Assembly: GCA_000198515.1 (NCBI GenBank) | Contig: FP929140.1 | Location: forward strand, 1,896,527 to 1,960,526 | Length of the DNA: 64,000 bases | Origin: a gamma proteobacterium HdN1 | GTDB lineage: Bacteria > Pseudomonadota > Gammaproteobacteria > Pseudomonadales > Ketobacteraceae | Reading direction: 5' to 3' | In this document: positions 55,584-64,000 of the stretch, in pieces | How positions within the stretch are numbered: the stretch's first letter is position 1 | How the letters are laid out: the number at the start of each line of letters is the position of its first letter | The notes under the pieces: generated by a model | Databases searched by the model: none | Seen by the model: the letters and a program-made list of their open reading frames with translations, nothing else | Told to the model about the DNA's origin: nothing | Translations under genes and position numbers: made by a program

Positions 55584-56777
55584 CTAAATCGCCCCCAACC
55601 GCGCCACAATCTCATCGGCCACCCGATCCAAGTCCGCGCGCGTGCCTACAGCGCTGGGCATCCCGATGCTGAACCACACGCCATCCTTGTCAAGAAAAAA
55701 CGCAACCGTCATCGGCGTCCTCAGAGGAATTGGTATTCCGAACGCGCTATTACACACAAATCGCGGGCAACTGTAACGCTCTAAAGGCACCTCGCCCATG
55801 TTAGTGACCGTTACGGAATAAAGAAACCGATTGCGCGCAAGGTTCGCCAAGCGCGCCTTTTCTGAAGGCCGCATCAACGCGAGTGGAAGCCAAAACGCCC
55901 ACTTAAATCGCTCGTTAATCAGCCCAAGATCCTGCTTGTTTCGCATGCTCTGAATCAGCAGCGCCTGCATCTTCTTGGCGCCGCGCACCTCACCCGGCTC
56001 AAGATCAAGCGCAGACGTGCAGTTTGCCGCCGTGAACTCGCCTTTTGGCAAATAACGTCGTAAATCCGCAGGCACACGGATCAGAAAACGCCCGTCGTGA
56101 TCGTGGCTCGCAGCATCCGCCATATCGGCCAGCACGCTCATGACCTTTCCGGTAATACCAGAACCGCTACCCTTAAAGTGAATCCGCTTCCAGTGATAGC
56201 CTAGCTCCGTCGGCGCCTGCAGATTGCGGAACACAGGTTTCGCGTTATTCAGTTTCACCTGCTTTTCGACATGCCCCTCCTGCAGAACCACATCCCAATC
56301 GGTCTTTCGGCTGGAAGGCAGCACGAACGGCTCGCCGCGCAACTCCTTAAAAATGCATTCCATAATGTAAAGCATTCCCATTCCATCCGTGCAGGCATGA
56401 TGGCTGCGGAACAGAATTCGCCTTGGCGTTCCCTCCAAAAACACAGCTTCGAACAGCGGCCCCTTACGAACATCCATCGGCGATCCCGACACCGGCGCAC
56501 CGTCGCTGCTCTTGCCGTCCCACCCCGCCGCATCCACCGAATACACGCGAGGAAGCGGGCCGGCGTCGTCCCAATAGCGCCATTTCAAAAAACCTCGCAT
56601 CACCAAGCGCAGCTCAGGGATCGACGCTGCCACCTTGTTCATAGCGGCCTGCAAATCGGCCACCGAGAGATCGCCAACCCCCTCAACGCAATACTGGTTT
56701 ACAAACGGACTAAAGGTAGGCGTATCTTCCGCGATATACGACAGCTCAATTGGAGAGGGGAAACGGTAAAATGCCAT
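55584..56777 (-). CDS. Stand-alone condensation-type acyltransferase
   Basis: Encodes 397 residues from the ATG at 56777; an earlier in-frame ATG at 56840 would add 21 residues and cannot be excluded. It belongs to the C-domain/CoA-dependent acyltransferase superfamily: the active motif is SHHACTDGMG (HHxxxDG, near residue 128), with the expected halves on either side. It has no carrier or A domain. Such free-standing enzymes load an acyl group, form an ester or amide on a carrier-bound peptide, or acylate a finished product. Next to an exporter and the type II thioesterase it is probably a tailoring or trans-acting enzyme of this pathway. It may act at the A-less module or add the acyl chain, but nothing in the sequence decides this. 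Confidence 0.75.
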   Translation of the reverse strand: MAFYRFPSPIELSYIAEDTPTFSPFVNQYCVEGVGDLSVADLQAAMNKVAASIPELRLVMRGFLKWRYWDDAGPLPRVYSVDAAGWDGKSSDGAPVSGSPMDVRKGPLFEAVFLEGTPRRILFRSHHACTDGMGMLYIMECIFKELRGEPFVLPSSRKTDWDVVLQEGHVEKQVKLNNAKPVFRNLQAPTELGYHWKRIHFKGSGSGITGKVMSVLADMADAASHDHDGRFLIRVPADLRRYLPKGEFTAANCTSALDLEPGEVRGAKKMQALLIQSMRNKQDLGLINERFKWAFWLPLALMRPSEKARLANLARNRFLYSVTVTNMGEVPLERYSCPRFVCNSAFGIPIPLRTPMTVAFFLDKDGVWFSIGMPSAVGTRADLDRVADEIVARLGAI

Positions 56778-56914
56778 GACAAAAAAACACTTCTTAGAAT
56801 GAGTGAACAGAGCGCTGATAAAGTAAATGCCATTCACCAAGCGAACGCGAGCGTTTCTCCGCCCATCGTCTCGTGAATAGATCGCCTGCTAATCTAAACT
56901 GTTAACCAGCCCTA

Positions 56915-56942
56915 TTCAAACTCTTTAAGGAATCGCTAGAAT
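56915..56942 (+). promoter_or_regulatory. Candidate promoter of the MFS gene
   Basis: TTCAAA (56915-56920) and TAGAAT (56937-56942) lie 16 bases apart in the gap between the divergent acyltransferase and exporter genes. Confidence 0.35.
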
Positions 56943-56996
56943 CACCGCCTTGCGCCGCCCAAACCCACCGCAGAACGCCACGGAATACCAGAACGC

Positions 56997-58358
56997 ATGT
57001 CATTGAAACTAAGTGGATTCCCGCTCTTTACCTTTATCCTGCTGGGCCAAAGTGCGGCACTCCTCGGGGCCACGGTCACCAACTTCGCCCTCGGCATCTG
57101 GGCCTACGAAAAAGCCGGCAACGTTGCCGACTACACTTGGATCGCCGTCGCCGCAACCCTGCCTGGGATCTTTTTAGGCCCAATTCTTGGCGTTTACATC
57201 GACCGCTGGCCGCGCAAATCCACTCTAATCATCTCGCAAATTGGCAACGCTACCGTTCTCGGCATCATCGCCGCGCTACTGTTCGCGAAAACGCTCGCCG
57301 TATGGAATATCGTCGCCGTAGTTCCCTTTGGCGCCATCTGTGCAGCCGTCCTGCAAATCAGCTTTAGCTCCACCATCTCCAGCATGGTCGGCAAAGATCG
57401 CCTCAGCCAAGCCAACGCCCTGCTGGGCCTTGTGTTCGGCGTCGTTCAGCTTGCAGGCCCCTTGCTTGGTGGAGCCGCGCTGGATCATTTCACCCTAGAG
57501 CACATCCTGCTTGCCACCTTAATCGCCTATGTGATTGCGATTTTTACGCTTTTGATCAGCCCGATCCCAACTCCCCAAAGGCATGAGGAGATTGCGTCCA
57601 AGAGCGTCTTGGGCGATTTGCGCGAAGGCTATCTCTACCTCTCCGAAAAGCCTGGCCTCATGGGCGGGCTGTGGATGTTCACATTGATCTGGTTTAGCGT
57701 TTCAATCATTCAAGTACTGTTCGTGCCCGTCGTGCTTGGCTTTGGCACCCGCACTGAACTTGGCGCCATCCAGACCGCCGGTGGAGTAGGTTTGTTGGTA
57801 GGCGGTATCCTCATGGTCGCGTTCAAAGGCCCAAAGCGCCTGATGGTTGGCATTGCACTGCCTTGCATCGTGTTTTCGATCGCGTTCATTCTGATCCCGC
57901 TCAGTCGATCCGCGCAGGTGATTTCCGTTGCCTCTCTTTTGGTCATGGCCTTTTTGCCTATGGCAAATGCCGCCAGCCAGACCCTCTGGCAGCGTAAAAC
58001 CAGCCCCCAATACCAAGGTCGCGTATTTGCGCTTCGCAACACCATCATGAAGGCCGCCCAGCCCCTCGCATTTATCTCCGCCGGTTTTCTTGCCGACCAC
58101 GTTTTTGAGCCAAACCTGCAAGCCGACGGTGCATGGGCCGCGCTACTGGGCCCATTCTGGGGAGTAGGGCAGGGGCGTGGCGCTGCATTGATGATGAGCC
58201 TTTTCGGGCTGGTGAGCCTAGTGTTCGTAGTGATTGGCCTCCTCAACCGAAACATCCGTCGCGCCGACATTGACCTTCCCGACTGCGAGCCGGTACCCGC
58301 TCCACCGCCAACCACCGCTGCCGATTCTGCCGAGCCCCCTCAAAGTGCACGTCCGTAA
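56997..58358 (+). CDS. MFS exporter
   Basis: Encodes 453 residues with about 12 hydrophobic segments. The loop after helix 2 has GVYIDRWPRKS, the common MFS G-x-x-x-D-R/K-x-x-R/K motif. The general pattern is that of MFS_3 proteins, which export siderophores, macrolides and other natural products across the inner membrane. The C-terminal 35 residues are Pro-rich and cytoplasmic. It is transcribed away from the stand-alone condensation gene and precedes the type II thioesterase, so it is a good candidate for exporting the peptide. Confidence 0.9.
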   Translation: MSLKLSGFPLFTFILLGQSAALLGATVTNFALGIWAYEKAGNVADYTWIAVAATLPGIFLGPILGVYIDRWPRKSTLIISQIGNATVLGIIAALLFAKTLAVWNIVAVVPFGAICAAVLQISFSSTISSMVGKDRLSQANALLGLVFGVVQLAGPLLGGAALDHFTLEHILLATLIAYVIAIFTLLISPIPTPQRHEEIASKSVLGDLREGYLYLSEKPGLMGGLWMFTLIWFSVSIIQVLFVPVVLGFGTRTELGAIQTAGGVGLLVGGILMVAFKGPKRLMVGIALPCIVFSIAFILIPLSRSAQVISVASLLVMAFLPMANAASQTLWQRKTSPQYQGRVFALRNTIMKAAQPLAFISAGFLADHVFEPNLQADGAWAALLGPFWGVGQGRGAALMMSLFGLVSLVFVVIGLLNRNIRRADIDLPDCEPVPAPPPTTAADSAEPPQSARP

Positions 58359-58868
58359 ATACCGCTTTCGGACAAGGTTTGTGAGTGCCACCCAACGCCC
58401 ACAATTACCAAACTCCTACAGACCCTTTAGGCAAGACTGATTAACATTCACCCCTATAAGTTTCTTGTCACAATTTTTTTTGCGATAAGTTTTTTGCCAT
58501 AAGCTTCTTGTCACTAGCATAAGCATTGGAAGCCCCATTCATCGACAAAAGCCAACGAGTGCATTTGTTGATTAGAAATCGTGGATTGGTTCCTCTTTTG
58601 TTTGTGCGCAATATGGTACTAATGTGCAAATTGTTTGAAGGCTCCACTCGCAAGAAGCCGATCAAGCGGCAAGGCGAGCCTGCTCAGACCCTAAAGCAAA
58701 CCCGCTGGCAAGCAAAGGCAAAGCAGGGAAAGGCGCCAGAGAAAGGCAAGGCAAGGAAGAGTTTCTAGGAGAAAGCCGTCAGAATTGTTATTTTTTGTAC
58801 AAAACTGGCGCTTTATTGATCTATAAGTAAGACTGTACAACAACAAAAAAGAAGTTCGGAACGAAGTC
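58359..58868. other. Intergenic stretch with short repeats
   Basis: Three imperfect copies of ATAAGTTTCTTGTCAC lie at 58456-58471, 58485-58500 and 58499-58514. Two copies of TGTACAA (58796 and 58834) flank a TATAAG hexamer at 58822, which could be a regulated promoter for the thioesterase. A Lys/Arg-rich frame of 80 codons (58526-58768) has no ribosome site and is not called. Confidence 0.35.
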
Positions 58869-59693
58869 ATGGGTGCTCAAAGGCTGCTAAACGATATCTC
58901 AAGAGACAAGTGGTTTCAGGTGCCAAAACCAAATGGCACTGCGAATGCGCGCTTGTTCTGCTTTTCTTATGCCGGCGGCAACGCCTCGGCATATCGTGAG
59001 TGGTACAAATATCTCCCAGAAGGCGTCGAGCTCTGCAACATCCAGCTTCCCGGTCGCGGTTCGCGCTTCAAAGAAGCCTCCTACACCAGCCTGAATACTC
59101 TCTTGGACGGCCTCGAAACCGCCATTGTTCCGTATCTCGATAAAAACTTCTCCTTTTTCGGCCATAGCATGGGTGCGCAAGTCGCCTTTGAACTCGCTCG
59201 TCGCCTACAAAGCAAAGGCCAATCCACCCCAGATTACCTGTTTGTTTCGGCCCGCAAAGCGCCACAGATCCCGCTCAAGCGCCGCCCCTTGCACCAGCTT
59301 TCCGAAAAAGAATTCCGCTCCGAAATCGAACGCCTGAACGGCACCCCCAAAGAAGCGCTCGAAAATCCCGAACTTATGGATTTGATCAGCCCCATTTTGC
59401 GCGCCGACTGCAAAGCCGTTGAAACGTGGGACTACCACCCCTCAGAACCGCTCAACATACCGATTGTCGCCCTTGGTGGCGTGCTCGATCAGCACGTGAG
59501 CATTGATGAACTAGAAAAATGGGCGGACGTCACCAAAGGCCCCTTCGAAATTCAGCTATTTTCGGGCGACCATTTCTACATTCATCAAGCCACCGATGCG
59601 CTGATGAACATGGTGTCCAGAAAGCTCTCCAGAATTCTAAGCTTCGGCAACCGTTGCGTTCGCAACCGCCTAGAGCGAAGCCTAGAGCGTTAA
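58869..59693 (+). CDS. Type II thioesterase
   Basis: Encodes 274 residues of an alpha/beta-hydrolase. FCFSYAGGNASAYREW (residues about 29-44) forms the oxyanion region, GHSMGA carries the nucleophile serine near residue 100, an aspartate lies in the LGGVLDQHVS segment, and the catalytic His is in FSGDHFYIH near residue 236. Enzymes of this family free carrier domains that hold wrong or stalled acyl groups, and they usually travel with NRPS clusters. The tail after about residue 250 (RNRLERSLER) is an addition partly made by a repeated CCTAGAGCG sequence. With an A-less module in the assembly line, hydrolytic repair may be especially relevant. Confidence 0.93.
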   Translation: MGAQRLLNDISRDKWFQVPKPNGTANARLFCFSYAGGNASAYREWYKYLPEGVELCNIQLPGRGSRFKEASYTSLNTLLDGLETAIVPYLDKNFSFFGHSMGAQVAFELARRLQSKGQSTPDYLFVSARKAPQIPLKRRPLHQLSEKEFRSEIERLNGTPKEALENPELMDLISPILRADCKAVETWDYHPSEPLNIPIVALGGVLDQHVSIDELEKWADVTKGPFEIQLFSGDHFYIHQATDALMNMVSRKLSRILSFGNRCVRNRLERSLER

Positions 59694-60060
59694 CGGCTCG
59701 CCAAACGCGGCTTCTGCAGCAAGCTCTTTTCAGCGCATTCCCTGTTGAATTGGCCAGCACGCAGACGGCTTGAATTTTGGACGATATCGCCCCGATCGCG
59801 ACGATTTGCGCTCAATTTTTACACTTTTCACGGAACATAACCACCTGGTTGTGTGTCCGATTCGAGATATGTTTTTGTGAAAATCTGCGATACTATTCCG
59901 CGCGAATAGCCACCCGTGCGAAAACCGCCGACATACGCTGCTTTCATCTGCCGAGCTTGTCGGAAATGATTTTGAGCCCCACAAAGACCGTCATGGAAAA
60001 CGCGCTCTTTGCTGCTAGGTCATCTATCATTAGAGGCAGACTGCACCTGAAGAATAAAAC
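59694..60060. other. Intergenic gap
   Basis: I see no convincing gene, terminator or promoter here. A 95-codon frame starting at TTG 59777 lacks a ribosome site and resembles nothing known to me. The stretch probably carries the promoter of the efflux operon. Confidence 0.3.
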
Positions 60061-61782
60061 ATGAAAAAGTTTATGAAGATCCTGCTACCGATTGGCATTG
60101 TCATCGGAGCGCTGGCTGTCGTAGCAGTACTTTTCCTGTCGCGCCCGAAGGCCGAACGGCACGCCATTGTGATTAAGGAACCCTTGGTGACCGTCACCGA
60201 GGTGAACCCGCAGAATCTCCGGATTCCGGTGTTCACCCGTGGAACCGTCACCCCCGGTACGGAAATCCCGATGGTGTCCGAAGTTTCCGGCCCCGTCACC
60301 TACGTCTCTGAAAACTTTGCCCGTGGCGGATTCTTCAAAAAAGGCGAAGTGCTGATCAAGGTCGATCCGATTGAGTACGAAGTCACCCTCAAAAAGGCCA
60401 ATGCCACCGTCGCCCAAGCGCTTCAATTGCTTGAACAGGCCACGGCAGAGCGCCGCGTTCGTAGCGCAGTCAAGGGCGTCACCAACGAACTGGGCCGCTT
60501 CCAGTACCAATACGATCAAGCCAAGGCCCAATACGACGCCGCCCGCGCCGAGCTCGAAGCGATCAACCTCCAGAAAAAGAAAACCACCATGTACGCGCCC
60601 TTTGATGGCCGCGTGCGCCTCGGCAACGTGAACCCCGGCCAATACCTGCGCCCCGGCATCCAACTGGGCTTGATCTACGCCGTAAACTCCGCCGAAGTTC
60701 GCCTCCCGCTCTCTGACAACCAGCTTGCCCTCGTTAACATCCCCTATCGCTTTTCTGAGGGCACCGAAGGCCCCAGCGTCACCCTCACCGGCGATTACGG
60801 TGGCCGCAAGTTCCATTGGAAGGGCCAGGTAGTGCGCTCTGAGAGCGGTGTTGATGAGTTCAATCGCCTGCTCTACGTGATCGCGGAAATTCCCGATCCG
60901 TATGCGATCGACCCCAAACAACCCGACCGGCCACCGCTCACCGCAGGCAACTTCGTAGAAGCCACCATTGAAGGCCGCTACTTCGATCAACTGTATGTTG
61001 TGCCACGCCGCGCTCTACGGAGTGGATCTGTCGTGTGGTCGGTAGATTCTGACAGCCGCCTCAAGCGCCACAATGTCGATATTCTCTACAAAGGCAAGGA
61101 TGTCATCTACGTGAAAAGCGGCTTGCAAGCAGGTGACCACGTCGTCCTCAGCCAGCTAGACGTTGCGGTAGACGGCATGAAAGTGCGTGCGAGCACCGTC
61201 CCGAATCCTGGTGCAGGTGAGGGCGGCGAGGGCAACCTGCTTGACACTGGCAATAGCGGTGCGATGTTCCAGCCCAAACCAGACGAAGTTTCCGAACGCA
61301 GGCCAACGGAGCAAGAAACCAAACCAAACGCCAAACAGCCACTTGGCGCCGAAGCCCTTCAGCAAGGTGTTGCAAAAGCAAAAGAGGCGTGGGACAACGC
61401 ATCTCTCCTTGAAAAAAAAGCAGCGCTCGACAAAGCCAAGCAAACCATCGAACTGCTTAACCAAGCCAACCTAAAGCCCGCACCTGCTCCGGCACCCGCA
61501 CCTGCGAAGCCTGCCGCTACCACACAGCCAGCCGCTATCCCGCAGCCCACCGCCACCACACAGCCAGCGGCACCCGCTGGCCGCGCCATGTCGCCCTTGG
61601 CGGATTTGATCAGCAGCACCGAAGCCCAACTCAATGCCGGGCAGCCAACGAGCGGCTCAGCCAATTCAGCGCCTTCAACGGTCGCACACCCTGAACATGC
61701 GCCTGCTGGCCAGCCACAGGCGAAACCGATCGTGATTGCTCCCGTTTCTACCCCTGGCGCCATGTCGGAGGCGCTCCAGTGA
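60061..61782 (+). CDS. RND efflux periplasmic adaptor (HlyD/MFP family)
   Basis: Encodes 573 residues. An N-terminal membrane anchor (residues about 6-27, no lipobox cysteine) is followed by the adaptor core: a lipoyl/barrel half (TPGTEIPMVSEVSGPVTYV), an alpha-hairpin (about 112-175) and the second half (TTMYAPFDGRVRLGNVNPGQ). Adaptors normally end near 350-420 residues. This one has an extra tail of roughly 170 residues, with a charged helical part and then Pro/Ala/Thr-rich repeats (PAPAPAPAPAK). It bridges the RND permease to an outer-membrane channel not found in this window. Its stop overlaps the permease start by four bases (GTGA). Confidence 0.92.
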   Translation: MKKFMKILLPIGIVIGALAVVAVLFLSRPKAERHAIVIKEPLVTVTEVNPQNLRIPVFTRGTVTPGTEIPMVSEVSGPVTYVSENFARGGFFKKGEVLIKVDPIEYEVTLKKANATVAQALQLLEQATAERRVRSAVKGVTNELGRFQYQYDQAKAQYDAARAELEAINLQKKKTTMYAPFDGRVRLGNVNPGQYLRPGIQLGLIYAVNSAEVRLPLSDNQLALVNIPYRFSEGTEGPSVTLTGDYGGRKFHWKGQVVRSESGVDEFNRLLYVIAEIPDPYAIDPKQPDRPPLTAGNFVEATIEGRYFDQLYVVPRRALRSGSVVWSVDSDSRLKRHNVDILYKGKDVIYVKSGLQAGDHVVLSQLDVAVDGMKVRASTVPNPGAGEGGEGNLLDTGNSGAMFQPKPDEVSERRPTEQETKPNAKQPLGAEALQQGVAKAKEAWDNASLLEKKAALDKAKQTIELLNQANLKPAPAPAPAPAKPAATTQPAAIPQPTATTQPAAPAGRAMSPLADLISSTEAQLNAGQPTSGSANSAPSTVAHPEHAPAGQPQAKPIVIAPVSTPGAMSEALQ

Positions 61783-64000
61783 ATAACGTCATAGAGTGGT
61801 TTGCCCGCAACCGCATCGGTGCCGACCTGCTGATGATGTTCATCATGGTCGCCGGATTTTTCTCTGTTTCCAACATGCGCAGCGAGATCATCCCAAGCGT
61901 CTCGCTCGATCAGATCGCCATTTCCGTCGCCTATCCCGGCGCATCCCCCGAAACCGTCGAAAAAGTCATCGTCAACCCCATTGAAGCCGCGATTTATGAC
62001 ATCGAAGGCATAAAATCCGTGTCCTCGCGCGCCGTTGAGCACTACGGGGTGATTACGGCGGAGATTGGTTGGGGCTATGACATTAAAAGCGTCCTAAGCA
62101 ATATCAAAGCGCGCGTCGATGCCATCGGTAGCTTTCCGCAGGATGTGCAAAAACCGGTTATCCAAGAGCTATCCATCCGCAACCTTGTCGCCTATGTGAT
62201 GGTATCGGGGAACGCCGACGAGAGCTCTCTGCGCACGCTTGCAACCCAAATCAAAACCGATTTGCTCACCGATCCCAATATCTCGCTTGTAGAACTTACC
62301 GGCGCACGTGACTACCAGATCGCCGTCGAAGTCTCAGAATCCACGCTCCAACGCTACAACATGACCTTTGCCGAAGTCGCCCAAGCGATCAAGCAAAACA
62401 CCATGGATGCCCCCGGTGGCGTCGTAAAAACCGCACAAGGCGACGTTGCTTTACAGGTTCGTGGGCAAATCTACGATACCGAACAGCTTGAAGACATCGT
62501 CATACGCGCCATGCCCGACGGCGGCCGCATCACCGTAGGCGACGTTGCCAAAATCAACGACGGCTTCAAGGAAGGCGGTCGCGCCGAATTCAACGGCCAG
62601 CCCGCCGTAGCGCTTGGCGTCTACCGTGTCGGCAAACAGAGCATCGTCGATATCTCCAAAGCCTTGCACGAATACGTAGCCCACCCAACCTCCTACATTC
62701 CGGAAGGGATCAAGCTCACGGTCTGGCAAGATACAACGGCCTACTACAACAGCCGCATGGACTTCCTGACCAGCGACGCCCTTCAGGGCGGCACAGCGGT
62801 ATTCTTGATTCTCCTGCTGTTTTTGCGCTCCGAAGTGGCCTTTTGGATCAACATGGCCGTGCCCACCTGTTTCTTGGGGGCCACCATCTTCATGCTCCTG
62901 TTTGATATTTCCTACAACATGATCTCCCTGTTTGCCTTCATTCTGGTATTGGGGATCGTGGTGGACGAGGCCATCGTCATCGGGGAAAACATCTTTCAGC
63001 ACCGGCGCATGGGCAAATCCTCGGTGGATGCCGCGATTGATGGCACCCAAGAGCTGTTCTACCCCATGCTGTTTTCGGTACTCACCACCTGCTGCGCGTT
63101 CATCCCGCTCATGCTGCTGCCTGGGCCGGAAGGCAAACTCATGGCAGGCATCCCCATCGTCGTGGTCTGCACCTTAGCGATTTCGGTGCTGGAAGCCTCT
63201 TGCATACTGCCCTCACACCTTGCTCATGCCAAGGATGACGTCTACGACACCATTCCGGTTCTCGGCACCATTCAGCGCAACATCTCCGACGCCTTCGATT
63301 ATGTGCTCGAATACAAATACCGCCCCTTCCTCGAAGTCTGCCTGCGCTGGCGTTATACCGTCTTGATCAGCTTCATCTGCGCGCTGCTTCTTGGCTTTTC
63401 GCTGATTGCCTTTGGCTGGCTCAAGGTGATGATGTTCTCCGAAATTGAGGGGGATACAGCCAGCGCCACCATCAAATTCGCCGATAACACAACACACAAA
63501 GTCTCCGACGCAGGCATCAAAAAACTCACGGATGCCGCACTTGAGATTCAGAAAACCCATCTTAACCCCGATGGCACTCCGCAAATCCTCAGTGTTTACA
63601 CATCCTTTGCGGCAGATGGTGCGGGCACCGTCGTACTGGAATTTGAAGCCAGCGAAAAGCGCACCTTCTCGGGTGAGCAAATCACCGCAGCATGGCGCAA
63701 AGCCGTTGGCGACGTTCCCGATATGACCAGCCTCGACTTCGTATCCTCCATGGCCGCCACCGGCAGCGTCATCGACATTGAGCTGTCCTCCAACAGCAGC
63801 GAAGACCTCCGCCAAGCGTCCCACGCACTTAAATCTCGTCTAGCCGAATTCGGCGGCCTCTATGAAATCCGCGACTCCTTTCAGTCGGGCAAGCAAGAAC
63901 TGGTCATCCAACTCAAGCCTACGGCTCGAAACATGGGCGTCTCGCTGGATCAAGTCGCCTATCAGGTGCGCCAAGCCTATAACGGCATTGACGTACAGCG
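61779..64000 (+). CDS. RND efflux permease, 3'-truncated (AcrB/HAE-like)
   Basis: The gene starts at GTG 61779, overlapping the adaptor stop, and stays open to the end of the window (740 codons). It begins NNVIEWFARNRIGADLLMMF, a typical RND first helix, followed by the porter domain and a block of helices from about residue 335. Helix 4 reads GIVVDEAIVIGENIF: the usual proton-relay pair DD is D-E here. With the adaptor it forms a tripartite drug or peptide exporter. The missing part contains the rest of the second half. It probably exports the peptide or protects the producer. Confidence 0.93.
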   Translation, partial: MNNVIEWFARNRIGADLLMMFIMVAGFFSVSNMRSEIIPSVSLDQIAISVAYPGASPETVEKVIVNPIEAAIYDIEGIKSVSSRAVEHYGVITAEIGWGYDIKSVLSNIKARVDAIGSFPQDVQKPVIQELSIRNLVAYVMVSGNADESSLRTLATQIKTDLLTDPNISLVELTGARDYQIAVEVSESTLQRYNMTFAEVAQAIKQNTMDAPGGVVKTAQGDVALQVRGQIYDTEQLEDIVIRAMPDGGRITVGDVAKINDGFKEGGRAEFNGQPAVALGVYRVGKQSIVDISKALHEYVAHPTSYIPEGIKLTVWQDTTAYYNSRMDFLTSDALQGGTAVFLILLLFLRSEVAFWINMAVPTCFLGATIFMLLFDISYNMISLFAFILVLGIVVDEAIVIGENIFQHRRMGKSSVDAAIDGTQELFYPMLFSVLTTCCAFIPLMLLPGPEGKLMAGIPIVVVCTLAISVLEASCILPSHLAHAKDDVYDTIPVLGTIQRNISDAFDYVLEYKYRPFLEVCLRWRYTVLISFICALLLGFSLIAFGWLKVMMFSEIEGDTASATIKFADNTTHKVSDAGIKKLTDAALEIQKTHLNPDGTPQILSVYTSFAADGAGTVVLEFEASEKRTFSGEQITAAWRKAVGDVPDMTSLDFVSSMAATGSVIDIELSSNSSEDLRQASHALKSRLAEFGGLYEIRDSFQSGKQELVIQLKPTARNMGVSLDQVAYQVRQAYNGIDVQ

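Noticed and set aside
58526-58768. Lys/Arg-rich 80-codon frame
   Set aside because: No ribosome site and no recognisable family; low-complexity basic tail.

Overview
The window is dominated by a large non-ribosomal peptide synthetase (NRPS) locus from a Gram-negative, probably gammaproteobacterial, organism. That reading rests on a protease with a GlyGly-CTERM-type tail, a YgiB/YgiC/YjfL-like gene set, RND and MFS exporters, and proteobacterial-type restriction and toxin-antitoxin genes. I cannot name the genus. The locus runs off both ends: the first synthetase has lost its start, and the last gene, an RND permease, has lost its end.

Region 1 (1-42955) holds four synthetases on the + strand: the 3' end of one (A-T), then proteins of about 3088, 3309 and 5494 residues. 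The last carries a thioesterase and ends the line. The three complete proteins begin with a TubC-type docking domain, and their upstream partners end in acidic tails. Four features are unusual. (i) Five modules carry a second condensation-family domain between C and A. (ii) Five A domains share nearly one binding-pocket code (DLKN-x-GSD-V/I-K). (iii) One module of the third synthetase has lost its A domain. (iv) The last A domain has a pocket that fits a diamino acid, and a diaminobutyrate aminotransferase gene lies downstream. The visible modules predict: hydrophobic residue(?) - X - X - X - (A-less module) - acidic residue(?) - X - X - Gly - Dab, then release by the thioesterase.

Region 2 (10868-16477) is a defence block inside the NRPS gene set: hsdR, hsdM, a DUF1016/YhcG nuclease, a truncated hsdS, a fragment that looks like the end of a KwaB/DUF4868 protein, and a degenerate attC-like element. 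The two fragments abut, which suggests an internal deletion.

Region 3 (42956-55583) starts with a terminator and a secreted astacin-like protease whose signal peptide is out of frame at an AAAC repeat, so it may be phase-variable. Next comes an 8.4 kb segment with near-identical 2.2 kb direct repeats at its ends, each carrying a 638-residue GT-C-like membrane protein gene. It includes an XRE regulator, VapBC, a ygiB/ygiC/yjfL-like operon, the diaminobutyrate aminotransferase and a GT4 glycosyltransferase.

Region 4 (55584-64000) looks like tailoring and export: a stand-alone condensation-type acyltransferase (- strand), an MFS exporter, a type II thioesterase that would clear misloaded carrier domains, and an RND adaptor-permease pair.
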